Shown here piece by piece: positions 46,695-56,529 of a stretch of 64,000 nucleotides of DNA. A program made the position numbers and the translations under genes. How positions within the stretch are numbered: the first letter of the stretch is position 1; each line of letters opens with the position of its first letter. Source of the stretch: Anoxybacteroides tepidamans. GTDB taxonomy: Bacteria; Bacillota; Bacilli; Bacillales; Anoxybacillaceae. Location: contig NZ_JACHEP010000002.1 in the NCBI RefSeq assembly GCF_014201465.1, positions 1-64,000 of the forward strand, given 5' to 3'. The notes under the pieces are model-generated. The model was given only the letters and a program-made list of their open reading frames with translations, ran no database searches and was not told where the DNA came from.

Positions 46695-46950
46695 ATTGAA
46701 TTTCGTTTACTTCATTGACAATCCCTTGCAAGTCATGACGAAATTGTTCAAGCCGAATGCGCTGCGCTTCGGAAGCAACTTCCATCGCATTGTTAATTTG
46801 TTCGAACGCTTCGTTCACTTCTTGTTTTAAATGTTTAAGCTGGCTTCCGTAATCGGCTTGATCGCGCACTAAATGATCATACCATTCTTTCGCTTCCATC
46901 GTTCCTTTTTCGGCTGCTTGAAACGCTTGCTGCTTATCTTTATGATACAT
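46693..46950 (-). CDS. Small coiled-coil hypothetical protein
   Basis: An 85-residue, strongly helical and charged protein (DKQQAFQAAEKGTMEAKEWY, then EVASEAQRIRLEQFRHDLQG). No membrane segment or motif. It sits between sspO and sspP, which hints at a sporulation link but does not prove it. The ATG follows AAGGAGGAAG. Function unknown. Confidence 0.6.
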   Translation of the reverse strand: MYHKDKQQAFQAAEKGTMEAKEWYDHLVRDQADYGSQLKHLKQEVNEAFEQINNAMEVASEAQRIRLEQFRHDLQGIVNEVNEIQ

Positions 46951-47069
46951 TTTTTCTTCCTCCTTCCGTTGTATCCCGCATGTATTATCATTTCAAATAT
47001 GTTGGAAATTATACGATGAATAAGCGGAAGAAACGTTGTTATCCTAACTAAATAAAGGAGGCAGAGAAT

Positions 47070-47216
47070 ATGACGAACAAAAATACAAGCAAAGATATGC
47101 GCAAAAACGCACGAAAAAACGATCAACTAGGGCAGCCGGAACCTTTGGACGGTTCGAAAAAAGTGAAAAACCGGAACCATACACGGCAAAAACATAACTC
47201 TAGCCATGATATGTAA
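47070..47216 (+). CDS. sspP: Small acid-soluble spore protein P
   Basis: A 48-residue peptide ([20 protein letters not shown], ending KHNSSHDM) that clearly matches SspP. The ATG follows AAAGGAGG. Third SASP gene of this neighbourhood. Confidence 0.88.
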   Translation: MTNKNTSKDMRKNARKNDQLGQPEPLDGSKKVKNRNHTRQKHNSSHDM

Positions 47217-47225
47217 AAGCGTAAG

Positions 47226-47264
47226 CATGAAAAAGAGGATGCGTACAACATCCTCTTTTTCATG
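47226..47264 (+). terminator. sspP terminator
   Basis: CATGAAAAAGAGGATG (47226-47241) pairs perfectly with 47249-47264. Confidence 0.85.
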
Positions 47265-47316
47265 AAAAGACTAAAAGCGCAAAGTGTGCGGATTTAAAAA
47301 TATTCGATAAGACGGA

Positions 47317-47565
47317 CACGAGTGTTGATTATCCATTATTTTACTAAAAAACATAGAATCATATGGTTGAACACAAGCTTTTCTGCCTCTTCCCTCGAAC
47401 AAGAACGCCGGCGGGCAAATGTCATTTGCCCGCAAAGCGTTCATTGTTCGAGGAGGGCATGCGTACAGCATGCCCAGTCGGCAAACGGTACGTTTGCCGA
47501 CAACGGCAGAAAAGCTAGGAATCGAGCGATGACAACTAGTTTTTATTGGTTAATCAACACGCCTG
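47317..47565. mobile_element. Structured 249-bp element, family B
   Basis: The ends CACGAGTGTTGATTATCC and (inverted) CAGGCGTGTTGATTAACC are terminal inverted repeats, and TAAGACGGA flanks both sides (47308-47316, 47566-47574). Inside: P1 AGCTTTTCTGCC (47376-47387) with 47505-47516; P2 CCTCGAACAA (47393-47402) with 47444-47453; P3 GCGGGCAAAT (47411-47420) with 47424-47433, under GAACGC/GCGTTC; P4 GGGCATGC with 47468-47475; P5 GTCGGCAAACG (47477-47487) with 47491-47501. No gene inside. Confidence 0.8.
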
Positions 47566-47616
47566 TAAGACGGATTTTCATCTTTCCGATGCTGATACAT
47601 TTGCATCATGGGTGTC

Positions 47617-48273
47617 TTATCTTGTAAACACATGATGACCGATACGAATAGTGACAGGTCTTGAAAGCATCCAGCGATCTTTCGTAAAAGCCGGGTTGTA
47701 AAAATATAACGAACGGCGTTGATTATTTGGAAATGAAGCCAACGCGCGATCAACCGCAGCATAATCTTGTTTTGTCGGCTGAATCTTTGCTAATTTGCCT
47801 GTTTTGACCGGAACAAACGCATAACCTGTTTTCGTTTTTTGATAAATGACGCCCTTAATCGTATTAGGGAACGCAGGGTTCTTCACACGATTCAAAATAA
47901 CTAGCGCAACTTCTACTTTTCCTGCGAACGGTTCGCTAAACCCAGTTTCCGCTTGAACAATTTGCGCTAAAAGTTTTCGCTCCTCTGCGGTAATTGCCCA
48001 TTTCGATGTTGAAATTGTTTTCGTTGCTTTTGTCGTTTTCACCTTTACAGGCACTTTTAATGTTTCGCCGACAACAAGTCGATCACTCGCTTTTTTATTT
48101 AACGTTTTTAGTGCTGAAACGGTCGTTTTATATTTTCGAGCGATTTTATAGAAAGAATCACCTTGCTGCACCTTGTAATATGTATACGCGGTCGCTGCAT
48201 TGCTTTCATATGATGTAAACGCTACTACCATACAGCAAACTACTGCGAGTGTTGCAAAAACTTTTTTAATCAT
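47617..48273 (-). CDS. Secreted LysM/SleB-type cell wall hydrolase
   Basis: A 218-residue exported protein: signal peptide about 1-26, LysM (about 31-76, YYKVQQGDSFYKIARKYKTT), and a C-terminal Hydrolase_2 (SleB/CwlJ-like) domain from about 95 (LAQIVQAETGFSEPFAGKVE, with the probable catalytic glutamate). Likely a lytic transglycosylase or amidase type enzyme in wall or spore cortex turnover; resembles YkvT more than SleB. ATG at 48273 follows GAGGAGG. A WalR-like box lies 146 bp upstream. Confidence 0.82.
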   Translation of the reverse strand: MIKKVFATLAVVCCMVVAFTSYESNAATAYTYYKVQQGDSFYKIARKYKTTVSALKTLNKKASDRLVVGETLKVPVKVKTTKATKTISTSKWAITAEERKLLAQIVQAETGFSEPFAGKVEVALVILNRVKNPAFPNTIKGVIYQKTKTGYAFVPVKTGKLAKIQPTKQDYAAVDRALASFPNNQRRSLYFYNPAFTKDRWMLSRPVTIRIGHHVFTR

Positions 48274-48418
48274 TGTTTCCTCCTCATAGTTGCTTTTTGG
48301 CTTCCCGCTCGCATTTACTAGATTAGCATGTTTATATAGCTGAATCACTGGTTTACATTGCCTTTCAGTCAAGAGAAACTACTCTAATCTATTGATATAT
48401 AAGGGATAAACGCTTTTC

Positions 48419-48435
48419 TTTACAGTTGTATTACA
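48419..48435 (-). promoter_or_regulatory. WalR-box-like site before the LysM hydrolase
   Basis: The minus strand reads TGTAAT-ACAAC-TGTAAA in the direction of the hydrolase gene. It is almost the same sequence as at 17930-17946. Confidence 0.5.
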
Positions 48436-48533
48436 GTTTCGTAACAATCGGCAAAAAACCGCCATTCTTGCCAAAAACCGCGGTTTTAGCGATAATAGTT
48501 GATAGAAATGGAAGTTTTCATTGAGGTGAAGAA

Positions 48534-48962
48534 ATGCTAACAGGTTGGTTTCTTTTGTTTATTTTATTTTGGGTCGTATTTTTGCTTGTGACGATGTCGA
48601 TCGGCGGTTTTTTTATGTTTCGCAAATTTTTAAAGCGTTTACCAAAAGCGGACGGAAAATCGGAGCTCGATTGGCAAGAGTATTACATTGAACAAACGCG
48701 ACATTTATGGGGGACAGAAGAAAAAGCGCTTCTTGAAGACTTAGTGAAGCCGGTGCCACAATTATTCCGTGATGTGGCCCGCCAAAAGATTGCCGGCAAA
48801 ATCGGCGAACTGGCACTCAAAGAGCAGGCTACGCACATTACAAAAGATTTAGTCATCCGCGGCTATATTATCGCGACCCCAAAACGTGACCATAAGTTTT
48901 TAGTGAAAGCATTAAAAGAAAAACAAATCGACCTCTCTCCGTACGAACATTTGCTCAACTAA
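48534..48962 (+). CDS. yneK: DUF2621 membrane protein (YneK)
   Basis: A 142-residue protein with one N-terminal membrane helix (about 4-30) and a soluble C-terminal domain (KRLPKADGKSELDWQEYYIE, then RQKIAGKIGELALKEQA). It matches the DUF2621/YneK family found beside ccdC in bacilli. The ATG follows GAGGTG. Function unknown. Confidence 0.78.
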   Translation: MLTGWFLLFILFWVVFLLVTMSIGGFFMFRKFLKRLPKADGKSELDWQEYYIEQTRHLWGTEEKALLEDLVKPVPQLFRDVARQKIAGKIGELALKEQATHITKDLVIRGYIIATPKRDHKFLVKALKEKQIDLSPYEHLLN

Positions 48963-48995
48963 ACAAAAAGATGGGATTTTTCCCATCTTTTTGTT
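48962..48995. terminator. Bidirectional terminator of yneK and ccdC
   Basis: AACAAAAAGATGGGA (48962-48976) pairs with TCCCATCTTTTTGTT (48981-48995). Confidence 0.85.
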
Positions 48996-49485
48996 ATGTC
49001 GACCAAAGCGTTGGATTATGTTTTAATTGCTTTTCTAATCGTTTATAAGAAACATACATCGCAACGCGCCATGGTACAATCATCGCAAACGCCAATAAAT
49101 AAAACATTCCACTCAGCTGGTGATAGTCAATCGCTCTTCCTAAATACGATTTTAACGCAAGACGAATAACGATCAAGCTCACTAAAATCCAAATAAACGC
49201 TTTTGACCGCTTTAAATAAATATGGTTGTCGCGAATTTCAAATTTCGATGTTTTAATTAAAAAAATCGAAAAAAAGGCACCGAGCACAATTGCTTCAATG
49301 AGCTCCCCTTTTGTCACACGAAAAAGCGGATCTAAAAACATAAGCGAACCAGTGCTCATAAAAAGGGGCGGCAAAATAATTTTTTTTGCATTGGTCGGTC
49401 TTTTAGATGCTTTCATACGCACAAATAAAATCAGTAATGCCATTATGACTGCTACTATTGAACTTACAACTGCCAAACACATCAT
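48994..49485 (-). CDS. ccdC: CcdC-family membrane protein
   Basis: A 163-residue protein with about four to five membrane helices; matches CcdC (YneJ), which lies in the ccdA-ccdB-ccdC cluster of bacilli and is dispensable for cytochrome c formation there. The exact start is unsure: ATG at 49485 lies within the AAAGGATGATG ribosome site, and TTG at 49476 is a good alternative. Confidence 0.75.
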   Translation of the reverse strand: MMCLAVVSSIVAVIMALLILFVRMKASKRPTNAKKIILPPLFMSTGSLMFLDPLFRVTKGELIEAIVLGAFFSIFLIKTSKFEIRDNHIYLKRSKAFIWILVSLIVIRLALKSYLGRAIDYHQLSGMFYLLAFAMIVPWRVAMYVSYKRLEKQLKHNPTLWST

Positions 49486-49554
49486 CCTTTGCTATGAAGT
49501 TTTACTACTCGATTAATATAAATGAAACACGAAAAAGGTTTGCACATATCTTTC

Positions 49555-49914
49555 CTACATTAATGCACGGGCAACCGCTTCCATTACGCGGCTTTCTTCA
49601 AACGGCTTGACGATAAAATCAATCGCTCCTGCTTCAATTGCTTCAACGACCATTTTTTGTTGTCCCATCGCTGAACACATAATAATTTTCGCTTTCGGAT
49701 CGATTTGTTTGATCGCTTTCACTGCTTCAATGCCGTTCATAACAGGCATCGTAATATCTAACATAACAATGTCTGGCTTCAACGTTCGGTATAGTTCAAC
49801 GGCTTCTTTACCGTTTTCCCCTTCTCCTACAATCTCATGGTTTACTTTTCGCAAAATGTTCGACAATGTCATTCTTATAAATTTTGCATCATCGACAATT
49901 AATATTTTTGCCAT
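49555..49914 (-). CDS. ccdB: CheY-like single-domain response regulator (CcdB/YneI)
   Basis: A 119-residue stand-alone receiver domain. The acidic pocket (VDDAK), phosphoacceptor D53 (VMLDITMPV) and lysine in FIVKPFEESR are all present. No output domain. In B. subtilis the same gene (YneI) lies between ccdA and ccdC; its link to cytochrome c maturation is positional only. ATG at 49914 follows GGGGG. Confidence 0.85.
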   Translation of the reverse strand: MAKILIVDDAKFIRMTLSNILRKVNHEIVGEGENGKEAVELYRTLKPDIVMLDITMPVMNGIEAVKAIKQIDPKAKIIMCSAMGQQKMVVEAIEAGAIDFIVKPFEESRVMEAVARALM

Positions 49915-50042
49915 AATGATCCCCCTATTAGCCAGAAAAAATAATATGAGCATAACCGGTCGGCAGTCCTATGCAACAATGTAACGAATTTGCTACAAAA
50001 TTTCAACTTAAATACAGTGACAATATGTGATCATTTTTGACA

Positions 50043-50750
50043 TCAAAACCCTGTAAATCCACCAAAAATACTCGTCGTATATACGATAATTTTTGTCATC
50101 CAATCAAAAAATAACACAATCCCCATCACGATCATTACATATCCGCCCGCTTTCATGATTTTAACATGATAGCGGCGAATCCACTGCATTTTGCCGATGA
50201 AAAACGATAAAAGGAAAAACGGAACAGCAAATCCTAACGAATAGGCGGTCATATATAAAACGCCGGAGCTTGGATTTGTTGCCGCCAGCGCAATGACCGA
50301 TACTAAAATCGGACCTGTACACGGCGTCCAACCTGCCGCAAACGCCGTCCCGATCAGCGCCGAACCGACATATCCCGATGGGCGGTTGCGGAAAGAAATG
50401 CGATGATCTTTCATTAAAAACCTAGGCTTGAACACACCGATAATAACAAATCCAAAGAAAATGATCAAAATGGCACCTATTTGTCGAATAAAATCTTGAT
50501 ATTGTTTAAACCATTCTCCTATCAGCGACGTACCAAAACCGATCGAGATAAAAATGAGGGAAAAACCGAGCAAGAAAAACAACGTATGCAATAAGCTCCG
50601 TTTTTGTAGCATCGCATTCTCCGATTGCAGTTCCCCGACCGATACACCGGTAATGTATGATAAAAAGGCTGGATATAACGGCAAACAGCATGGAGAAATA
50701 AACGATAAAAACCCTGCACCAAATGCTAAAAAAAGATTCAAATCTGTCAT
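50043..50750 (-). CDS. ccdA: Cytochrome c biogenesis protein CcdA
   Basis: A 235-residue membrane protein of the DsbD-beta/CcdA family with six helices. It passes reducing power across the membrane to apocytochrome c. The cysteines are in [11 protein letters not shown] and [10 protein letters not shown]; the doubled CC in the first motif is noted. ATG at 50750 gives the B. subtilis length; TTG at 50759 is also in frame. Followed by ccdB and ccdC on the same strand. Confidence 0.9.
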   Translation of the reverse strand: MTDLNLFLAFGAGFLSFISPCCLPLYPAFLSYITGVSVGELQSENAMLQKRSLLHTLFFLLGFSLIFISIGFGTSLIGEWFKQYQDFIRQIGAILIIFFGFVIIGVFKPRFLMKDHRISFRNRPSGYVGSALIGTAFAAGWTPCTGPILVSVIALAATNPSSGVLYMTAYSLGFAVPFFLLSFFIGKMQWIRRYHVKIMKAGGYVMIVMGIVLFFDWMTKIIVYTTSIFGGFTGF

Positions 50751-50847
50751 TAGCTCCAACCCCTGCTCTATTTTCCTTTTTATTTTATCAAAAAACGAAC
50801 TTTCTTGTTAATTTTTCTTCTTTCATTAATTATGGTTTGTTTTTCTT

Positions 50848-50876
50848 TTGAATTAATTGCCAAAATAGTATACAAT
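50848..50876 (+). promoter_or_regulatory. Promoter of the Spo0E-like gene
   Basis: TTGAAT (50848-50853) and TACAAT (50871-50876) with a 17-nt spacer. Confidence 0.65.
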
Positions 50877-50916
50877 ACCTATATAACTTTGTACAAAAGA
50901 AAGGACTTGTTCTCCC

Positions 50917-51096
50917 GTGTCAAAACAAGAAATGCTCCGACTCATTGAAAAAAAGCGAAATGAATTAATTGAGATGGTGGCCAAAAGCGGCTTAAACGCA
51001 GCGATCACGATTCAAATAAGCCAAGAATTAGATTCGCTTCTTAACCAATATAACGAATATATGTGCAAAAAGAAGAAACGCCTCTCCTCTCCATAG
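50917..51096 (+). CDS. Spo0E-like aspartyl-phosphate phosphatase
   Basis: A 59-residue helical protein with the family signature SQELD (37-40 region: ISQELDSLLNQYN). Spo0E-type phosphatases dephosphorylate Spo0A~P and delay sporulation. The start is GTG at 50917 behind AAAGGA. The terminator overlaps its stop. Which Spo0E paralogue it corresponds to is unknown. Confidence 0.75.
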   Translation: MSKQEMLRLIEKKRNELIEMVAKSGLNAAITIQISQELDSLLNQYNEYMCKKKKRLSSP

Positions 51097-51113
51097 AAAG
51101 CAACGAGGCGTTT
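51076..51113 (+). terminator. Terminator of the Spo0E-like gene
   Basis: AAACGCCTC (51076-51084) pairs with GAGGCGTTT (51105-51113), then TTCTT. The left arm lies inside the coding region. Confidence 0.65.
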
Positions 51114-51123
51114 TCTTATATTC

Positions 51124-51279
51124 TTAGACGCGCTCTTCGACATCTACCGATTCGATCTGCAACATGTATATGTTATAATAAAGCCCTCGTTGTGCTAACA
51201 TCTCTTGATGATAAAAAAACAAAACATCCGATTCACCGGAAATGATAGAGGTTTTCTCATCCCTTCGAAATATTTTCAT
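51124..51279 (-). CDS. Small hypothetical protein
   Basis: A 51-residue protein (MKIFRRDEKTSIISGESDVL start, ending ESVDVEERV) that I do not recognise. ATG at 51279 follows AGGGG at good spacing, which is the main evidence that it is real. No motif. Confidence 0.45.
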   Translation of the reverse strand: MKIFRRDEKTSIISGESDVLFFYHQEMLAQRGLYYNIYMLQIESVDVEERV

Positions 51280-51409
51280 CCAATTTCCCCTACCCTCAAA
51301 AGACATGTACGGTGCTAACACCCTTTAATCTACCTCATTCGTCTGTATGACAGACCGACTATATCATTATAGCAAAAATTGAAAAATTTTGAAAGTGAAA
51401 AACAGAAAA

Positions 51410-51427
51410 GACACTCCGCCGAGTGCC
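51410..51427 (-). terminator. yneF terminator
   Basis: GACACTC pairs with GAGTGCC around CGCC; the minus strand continues TTTTCTGTTTTT. Confidence 0.65.
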
Positions 51428-51437
51428 TGTCCAACGC

Positions 51438-51650
51438 TTATTTCAGCTGATTGTTCATCGCTTTCATCATTTGATTGATTTTCTTTTGCGATGGCGTCAT
51501 CCCCATTTGCATCATCATCATACGAATCATTTGTTCGTTAATTGGTGGGTTTTTCTTTAAATAGTTCATCATCGTTTTACGGGCAATGAAAAATCCTAGC
51601 GCTGTTCCAGCGACGAGCGCTAGAATGCCAACGAGAATCGTTGTCCACAT
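51438..51650 (-). CDS. yneF: UPF0154 membrane protein YneF
   Basis: A 70-residue protein with one N-terminal membrane helix ([20 protein letters not shown]) and a methionine-rich tail ([20 protein letters not shown]). Conserved in Firmicutes, function unknown. ATG at 51650 follows AAGGAGGAAA. Lies between sirA and ccdA as in B. subtilis. Confidence 0.88.
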   Translation of the reverse strand: MWTTILVGILALVAGTALGFFIARKTMMNYLKKNPPINEQMIRMMMMQMGMTPSQKKINQMMKAMNNQLK

Positions 51651-51737
51651 ACTACCTTTTCCTCCTTCATGTTGTCTATCTAACAGTGTACTAAACAATG
51701 CGTGATTATACAATATTTCCCCGTAAAAATCTTTTAT

Positions 51738-52178
51738 TTACGCAAATTTTCTTTCGTTTGCTGCAAGCGTCAGCCATTGATGGTGACGAAAATGGACGTC
51801 GACAGCTAAAAAAGAAGGTGAGACCATCGCCAGTGCTTGAAAAAAACGATCAATTAAAGCTTGGCTGTCGCAAACGAGAAGCAAACGGCGCTTTTGAACG
51901 ATGATAAGCGCTTCTTCATTTGTCTGTTCATCTTTGAGTACCAACATATTCCGTTCCAAATTTTTTTCAACTTGTCCCGAAAAATGTTCATTCACTCCTA
52001 ATTCCAGCCGCGAAAACGAAATTTTCTCGGTAATAAATTCGATTTGTTTGCGATAGATGCTTTTTAATGGGGCTGTTTGATACTGATATTCTCGCAACAG
52101 TTCAACAATTTTCTCAGGACGATGATAATAGCCTGAAACCACTTCATCACGAAACAAATAAACCCAATAATGCGCCAC
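51738..52178 (-). CDS. sirA: Sporulation inhibitor of replication SirA
   Basis: A 146-residue protein resembling SirA (YneE): the N-terminal HYWVYLFRDEVVSGYYHRPE and the position between tkt and yneF both fit. SirA binds DnaA domain I and blocks new rounds of replication when sporulation begins, under Spo0A control. No Spo0A box could be confirmed. The ATG follows GGGGGCG. Confidence 0.75.
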   Translation of the reverse strand: MAHYWVYLFRDEVVSGYYHRPEKIVELLREYQYQTAPLKSIYRKQIEFITEKISFSRLELGVNEHFSGQVEKNLERNMLVLKDEQTNEEALIIVQKRRLLLVCDSQALIDRFFQALAMVSPSFLAVDVHFRHHQWLTLAANERKFA

Positions 52179-52280
52179 AGTTCGCCCCCCATTCTTCTTT
52201 TTCCTTCATTATAAGGAAAGATGGGGGAAAAACATGTCTATTAGTGAAAAAATTTTTCACTAGTTTTGTCGAATAAAGAC

Positions 52281-52310
52281 AAAAGCTGCCCTTTGGAAAG
52301 GACAGCTTTT
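52281..52310 (-). terminator. tkt terminator
   Basis: AAAAGCTGCCC pairs with GGACAGCTTTT with one mismatch, just past the tkt stop. Confidence 0.7.
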
Positions 52311-52314
52311 TTGA

Positions 52315-54321
52315 TTATTTATTGAGCAATGCTTTGACGCGGCTGACAACATTGTCCACCGTAAATCCGTATTCCTCCATAATTTTTTCGCCTGGAGCAG
52401 AAGCGCCGAAACGATCGATTGCTAAAATGTCACCTTCAACGCCTGTATAGCGCTCCCAACCGAAAGATGCAGCCATTTCGATCGCCAGACGTTTTTTCAC
52501 ACTAGAAGGCAATACTTGCTCTTTATAGTCTTGCGGTTGTTGTTCAAAGCGATCCCACGATGGCATGCTGATAACAGAAACATGAATGCCTTCAGCAGCT
52601 AACGCTTTTTGCGCTTTGACAGCTAGGTTGACTTCAGAGCCGGACGCAAGCAACAGTGCTTCTGGATTGCCGTTTTCAGCTTCCGACACGACATACGCAC
52701 CTTTTTTCACACCTTCGTACGCCCGCTCTGCTGTGGTTGCAAGCGTTGGAAGGTTTTGTCTTGTTAACACAAGCGCTGTTGGGCGATCTGTTGATTCTAA
52801 CGCTAAGCGCCACGCTGCTGCCGTTTCATTTCCATCTGCTGGACGAATGACGGATAAATTTGGCATCGCACGCAATGATGGCAATTGCTCAATCGGCTCA
52901 TGCGTTGGCCCGTCTTCACCGACGGCGATGCTGTCATGCGTCAAAACGTATGTGACTGGAAGGCCCATTAATGCCGCCAAACGAATCGCAGGGCGCAAAT
53001 AATCAGAGAACACGAAGAATGTGCCGCCGAACACTTTGACGCCGCCGTGGAGCGCCATGCCATTCATCGCCGCACCCATTGCAAACTCGCGAACACCGAA
53101 CCAAATGTTGCGCCCTTCATAGCTTTCCGGCATAAAATTGCCTGCGCCTTTAATGAGCGTTTTGTTCGAACCCGCAAGGTCGGCAGAACCGCCAATAAAT
53201 TGCGGAACGGCTTTGGCGATTGCATTTAACACTTCTCCAGATGAAGCGCGCGTCGCCAAGCTTTTTCCTTCCGGATAAACAGGCAAGCTTGCTTCCCATC
53301 CTTCAGGAAGTTTGCCTTCGATAGCGAGTTCTAATTGGTTAGCGAGCTCTGGATAGGCATTTTTATAGGCCGCAAACAATTCGTTCCATTCCGCTTCTTT
53401 TTTCGCGCCTGCTTCTTGCACGGCTTGACGGAAGTGGGCATATACTTCTTCCGGCACATAAAAATCTTGTTCAAACGTCCATTTATATGCTTCTTTCGTT
53501 AATTTTAGTTCATCCGCACCGAGCGGAGCACCGTGAACATCCGAAGTGCCCGCTTTGTTTGGCGAACCGTAGCCGATCGTTGTTTTGACTTCAATTAATG
53601 TCGGACGGTCTAAATCTTTTTGTGCTTCGGCAATCGCTTCGGCAATTTCTTCGATATTATTGCCATCTTCTACACGAATGTATTGCCAACCGTACGCCTT
53701 GAAACGTTGTTCGACATTTTCGGAGAACGATAGGTTTAATTCTCCGTCGAGGGAAATGTCGTTTGAATCGTAAAGAACAATTAAGCGGCCAAGCTTCAAA
53801 TGTCCTGCTAATGAAGCTGCTTCAGAAGCGACCCCTTCCATTAAATCGCCATCTCCGCAAATGGCATATGTGTAATGGTTAATAATTTCAAAGTTGTCTT
53901 TGTTATATGTAGCTGCCAAATGGCGTTCCGCCATTGCCATTCCAACGGCCATCGCAATTCCTTGACCAAGCGGACCTGTCGTTGCTTCCACGCCCGGTGT
54001 ATGGCCGTATTCCGGGTGTCCTGGCGTTTTGCTTCCCCATTGGCGGAATTGTTTAATGTCTTCCATTGATACGTCATAGCCACTTAGATGAAGCAAGCTA
54101 TACAAAAGCATCGAACCGTGCCCTGCAGATAATACAAAACGGTCGCGGTTAAACCATTTTGGATTGCTTGGGTTATGGTTCATAAATTTTGTCCAAAGCG
54201 TATACGCCATCGGTGCAGCGCCCATTGGCATCCCGGGATGTCCCGAATTCGCTTTTTCGATTGCATCAATCGACAATGTTCGAATCGTCGTGATCGCTAA
54301 GTGATCGATCGTCTGTGACAT
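52315..54321 (-). CDS. tkt: Transketolase
   Basis: A 668-residue thiamine-diphosphate enzyme of the pentose phosphate pathway that moves two-carbon units between sugar phosphates. N-terminal [38 protein letters not shown] and the ThDP motif [14 protein letters not shown] are present; the C-terminal region has [20 protein letters not shown]. Normal length. ATG follows AAAGGATG. It would also handle pentose phosphates arising from xylose uptake. Confidence 0.96.
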   Translation of the reverse strand: MSQTIDHLAITTIRTLSIDAIEKANSGHPGMPMGAAPMAYTLWTKFMNHNPSNPKWFNRDRFVLSAGHGSMLLYSLLHLSGYDVSMEDIKQFRQWGSKTPGHPEYGHTPGVEATTGPLGQGIAMAVGMAMAERHLAATYNKDNFEIINHYTYAICGDGDLMEGVASEAASLAGHLKLGRLIVLYDSNDISLDGELNLSFSENVEQRFKAYGWQYIRVEDGNNIEEIAEAIAEAQKDLDRPTLIEVKTTIGYGSPNKAGTSDVHGAPLGADELKLTKEAYKWTFEQDFYVPEEVYAHFRQAVQEAGAKKEAEWNELFAAYKNAYPELANQLELAIEGKLPEGWEASLPVYPEGKSLATRASSGEVLNAIAKAVPQFIGGSADLAGSNKTLIKGAGNFMPESYEGRNIWFGVREFAMGAAMNGMALHGGVKVFGGTFFVFSDYLRPAIRLAALMGLPVTYVLTHDSIAVGEDGPTHEPIEQLPSLRAMPNLSVIRPADGNETAAAWRLALESTDRPTALVLTRQNLPTLATTAERAYEGVKKGAYVVSEAENGNPEALLLASGSEVNLAVKAQKALAAEGIHVSVISMPSWDRFEQQPQDYKEQVLPSSVKKRLAIEMAASFGWERYTGVEGDILAIDRFGASAPGEKIMEEYGFTVDNVVSRVKALLNK

Positions 54322-54403
54322 GTGTATTCATCCTTTCGTTCAAAACATTCTATCATCTCTATCATATAGAAAAGGAGGAAAAATGTACAACGTTTCTTTT
54401 AAA

Positions 54404-54437
54404 AAAGAAAGCATCTATTCCTTAGAATGCTTTCTTT
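54404..54437 (-). terminator. Terminator of yneA-yneB-ynzC
   Basis: AAAGAAAGCAT (54404-54414) pairs with ATGCTTTCTTT (54427-54437); TTTTTT follows on the minus strand. Confidence 0.75.
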
Positions 54438-54452
54438 CTTTCTTTCACAATA

Positions 54453-54683
54453 TTAATGAAACCGCTTTTTCTGTCTTTCTTTTAATTTTTTCGGGGTAAC
54501 ATCGTTGCCGTTCGGATCGATAATCGTCACCGAGTGAAGCGTATCGGTCATCGCTTGGCGAAACGCTTGAAGATATTCGGTCCGAAGCTGCTGCTGTTCG
54601 ATCCGCTCCTCTGCTGTTAAGCCGCTTGTTTTTGCTTTTTTCGCTAACTCATTAATGCGCGCAATTTTTTGTTTCGATAACAT
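54453..54683 (-). CDS. ynzC: UPF0291/DUF896 protein YnzC
   Basis: A 76-residue helical protein ([20 protein letters not shown] opening, YLQAFRQAM, then [13 protein letters not shown]). Matches DUF896/YnzC, a member of the SOS-linked yneA operon in B. subtilis. ATG at 54683 with AGGTG. Function unknown. Confidence 0.88.
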   Translation of the reverse strand: MLSKQKIARINELAKKAKTSGLTAEERIEQQQLRTEYLQAFRQAMTDTLHSVTIIDPNGNDVTPKKLKERQKKRFH

Positions 54684-54748
54684 CGTTTCACCTAATTTCT
54701 TTAGCAATTTACGCTTTCATCTTACTAGAGAAAAGAGTAATTAGCAAC

Positions 54749-55411
<663 letters not shown>

Positions 55412-55711
55412 CTATTTACTGACGACTAACGTTTGGTCCGCTTCTGATTTTAACACGGGAATGACTAACTTTTCACCTGCCACAATTTTTTCGTCTGATA
55501 AATGATTAACGTCCATTACCCATTCAATAAACTCTTTCGTTGAGAGATGATGTGAAGATCGATATTCATTCGCTAACCCCCAAAGCGTATCGCCAGATGT
55601 AACCGTAATTTCGATATATTTTTCTTTTTGAACCGGATCGCTTGCATAGAAAAAGCCAGCCAATAACATAAACAAAAGACAAGAAAATACGAGATAATGA
55701 ATGAGTTTCAT
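55412..55711 (-). CDS. yneA: Cell division suppressor YneA
   Basis: A 99-residue membrane-anchored protein: one helix (about 5-23) and an external LysM domain (about 35-87, ITVTSGDTLWGLANEYRSSH). YneA delays division during the SOS response. The ATG follows GGGGG. Its promoter has an SOS box in the spacer, so LexA should repress it directly. Confidence 0.88.
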   Translation of the reverse strand: MKLIHYLVFSCLLFMLLAGFFYASDPVQKEKYIEITVTSGDTLWGLANEYRSSHHLSTKEFIEWVMDVNHLSDEKIVAGEKLVIPVLKSEADQTLVVSK

Positions 55712-55728
55712 CCTCTAGCCCCCTCTTA

Positions 55729-55742
55729 AGAATGTTTGTTCG
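55729..55742. promoter_or_regulatory. LexA box 1
   Basis: AGAATGTTTGTTCG, two mismatches from CGAAC-N4-GTTCG. Lies between the yneA promoter and start. Confidence 0.5.
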
Positions 55743-55756
55743 CCTTTTTGTTTTTT

Positions 55757-55785
55757 ATTATAGATAGAACGTTTGTTTGTGTCAA
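55757..55785 (-). promoter_or_regulatory. yneA promoter with LexA box 2
   Basis: Minus strand TTGACA (55780-55785), 17-nt spacer, TATAAT (55757-55762): a near-ideal sigma-A promoter. AGAACGTTTGTTTG (55766-55779) sits entirely within the spacer. Confidence 0.8.
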
Positions 55786-55795
55786 CCGTTTTTTT

Positions 55796-55809
55796 CGAAC
55801 TTATGTTTG
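55796..55809. promoter_or_regulatory. LexA box 3 at the lexA promoter
   Basis: CGAACTTATGTTTG, one mismatch. It overlaps the -35 (TTGTTT, 55807-55812) of the lexA promoter, whose -10 TATAAT is at 55830-55835 with a 17-nt spacer. Confidence 0.8.
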
Positions 55810-55865
55810 TTTTTTTATATCCTCCATGCTATAATGAAAAAAACGATGAGTAAGAGGTGTGTAAC

Positions 55866-56489
55866 ATGACCAAACTCTCTAAACGCCAACAACAAATTTT
55901 GGATTTCATTAAAAAAGAAGTGAAAACAAAAGGGTATCCTCCTTCCGTTCGTGAGATTGGCGAAGCGGTCGGACTTGCCTCTAGCTCCACAGTGCACGGA
56001 CATTTAGCACGACTCGAAAGCAAAGGATATATTCGCCGCGATCCAACGAAACCTCGCGCCATCGAAATATTGGATCCTGACTTTGTTTCGTTCATGCAAC
56101 CAAGCGACATCATCAACGTTCCGGTCATCGGAAAAGTGACGGCTGGGCAACCGATTACCGCCATCGAAAACGTCGAAGATTATTTTCCGCTTCCAGAACG
56201 ATTCGTCTCTGCAGAAGACTACGTATTTATGCTTGAAGTAATGGGCGACAGCATGATTGAGGCAGGCATTTTAGATGGGGATTATGTGATCGTTCGTCAG
56301 CAACAATCAGCTAATAACGGGGATATCGTCGTGGCTATGACGGAAGAAAATGAAGCGACGGTCAAACGATTTTTTAAAGAACAAGGTTACATTCGCCTCC
56401 AGCCGGAAAACTCCCATATGGAGCCCATTATCGTGAACGATGTGACGATTCTTGGAAAAGTGATTGGTGTTTATCGCATGATTCAATAA
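55866..56489 (+). CDS. lexA: SOS repressor LexA
   Basis: A 207-residue repressor. The N-terminal winged helix (about 1-65) has [20 protein letters not shown]. The self-cleavage site A93-G94 is in VTAGQPI; the catalytic pair is S129 (MGDSMIEAG) and K167 (TVKRF). RecA filaments trigger cleavage. ATG at 55866 with GAGGTG; an in-frame start three codons earlier is less likely. Divergent from yneA with three LexA boxes between. Confidence 0.95.
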   Translation: MTKLSKRQQQILDFIKKEVKTKGYPPSVREIGEAVGLASSSTVHGHLARLESKGYIRRDPTKPRAIEILDPDFVSFMQPSDIINVPVIGKVTAGQPITAIENVEDYFPLPERFVSAEDYVFMLEVMGDSMIEAGILDGDYVIVRQQQSANNGDIVVAMTEENEATVKRFFKEQGYIRLQPENSHMEPIIVNDVTILGKVIGVYRMIQ

Positions 56490-56524
56490 AAAAGGCTATC
56501 TCGCTGCTGCCGAGATAGCCTTTT
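56490..56524. terminator. Bidirectional terminator of lexA and glnA
   Basis: AAAAGGCTATCTCG (56490-56503) pairs perfectly with CGAGATAGCCTTTT (56511-56524). Confidence 0.85.
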
Positions 56525-56529
56525 GTTTT

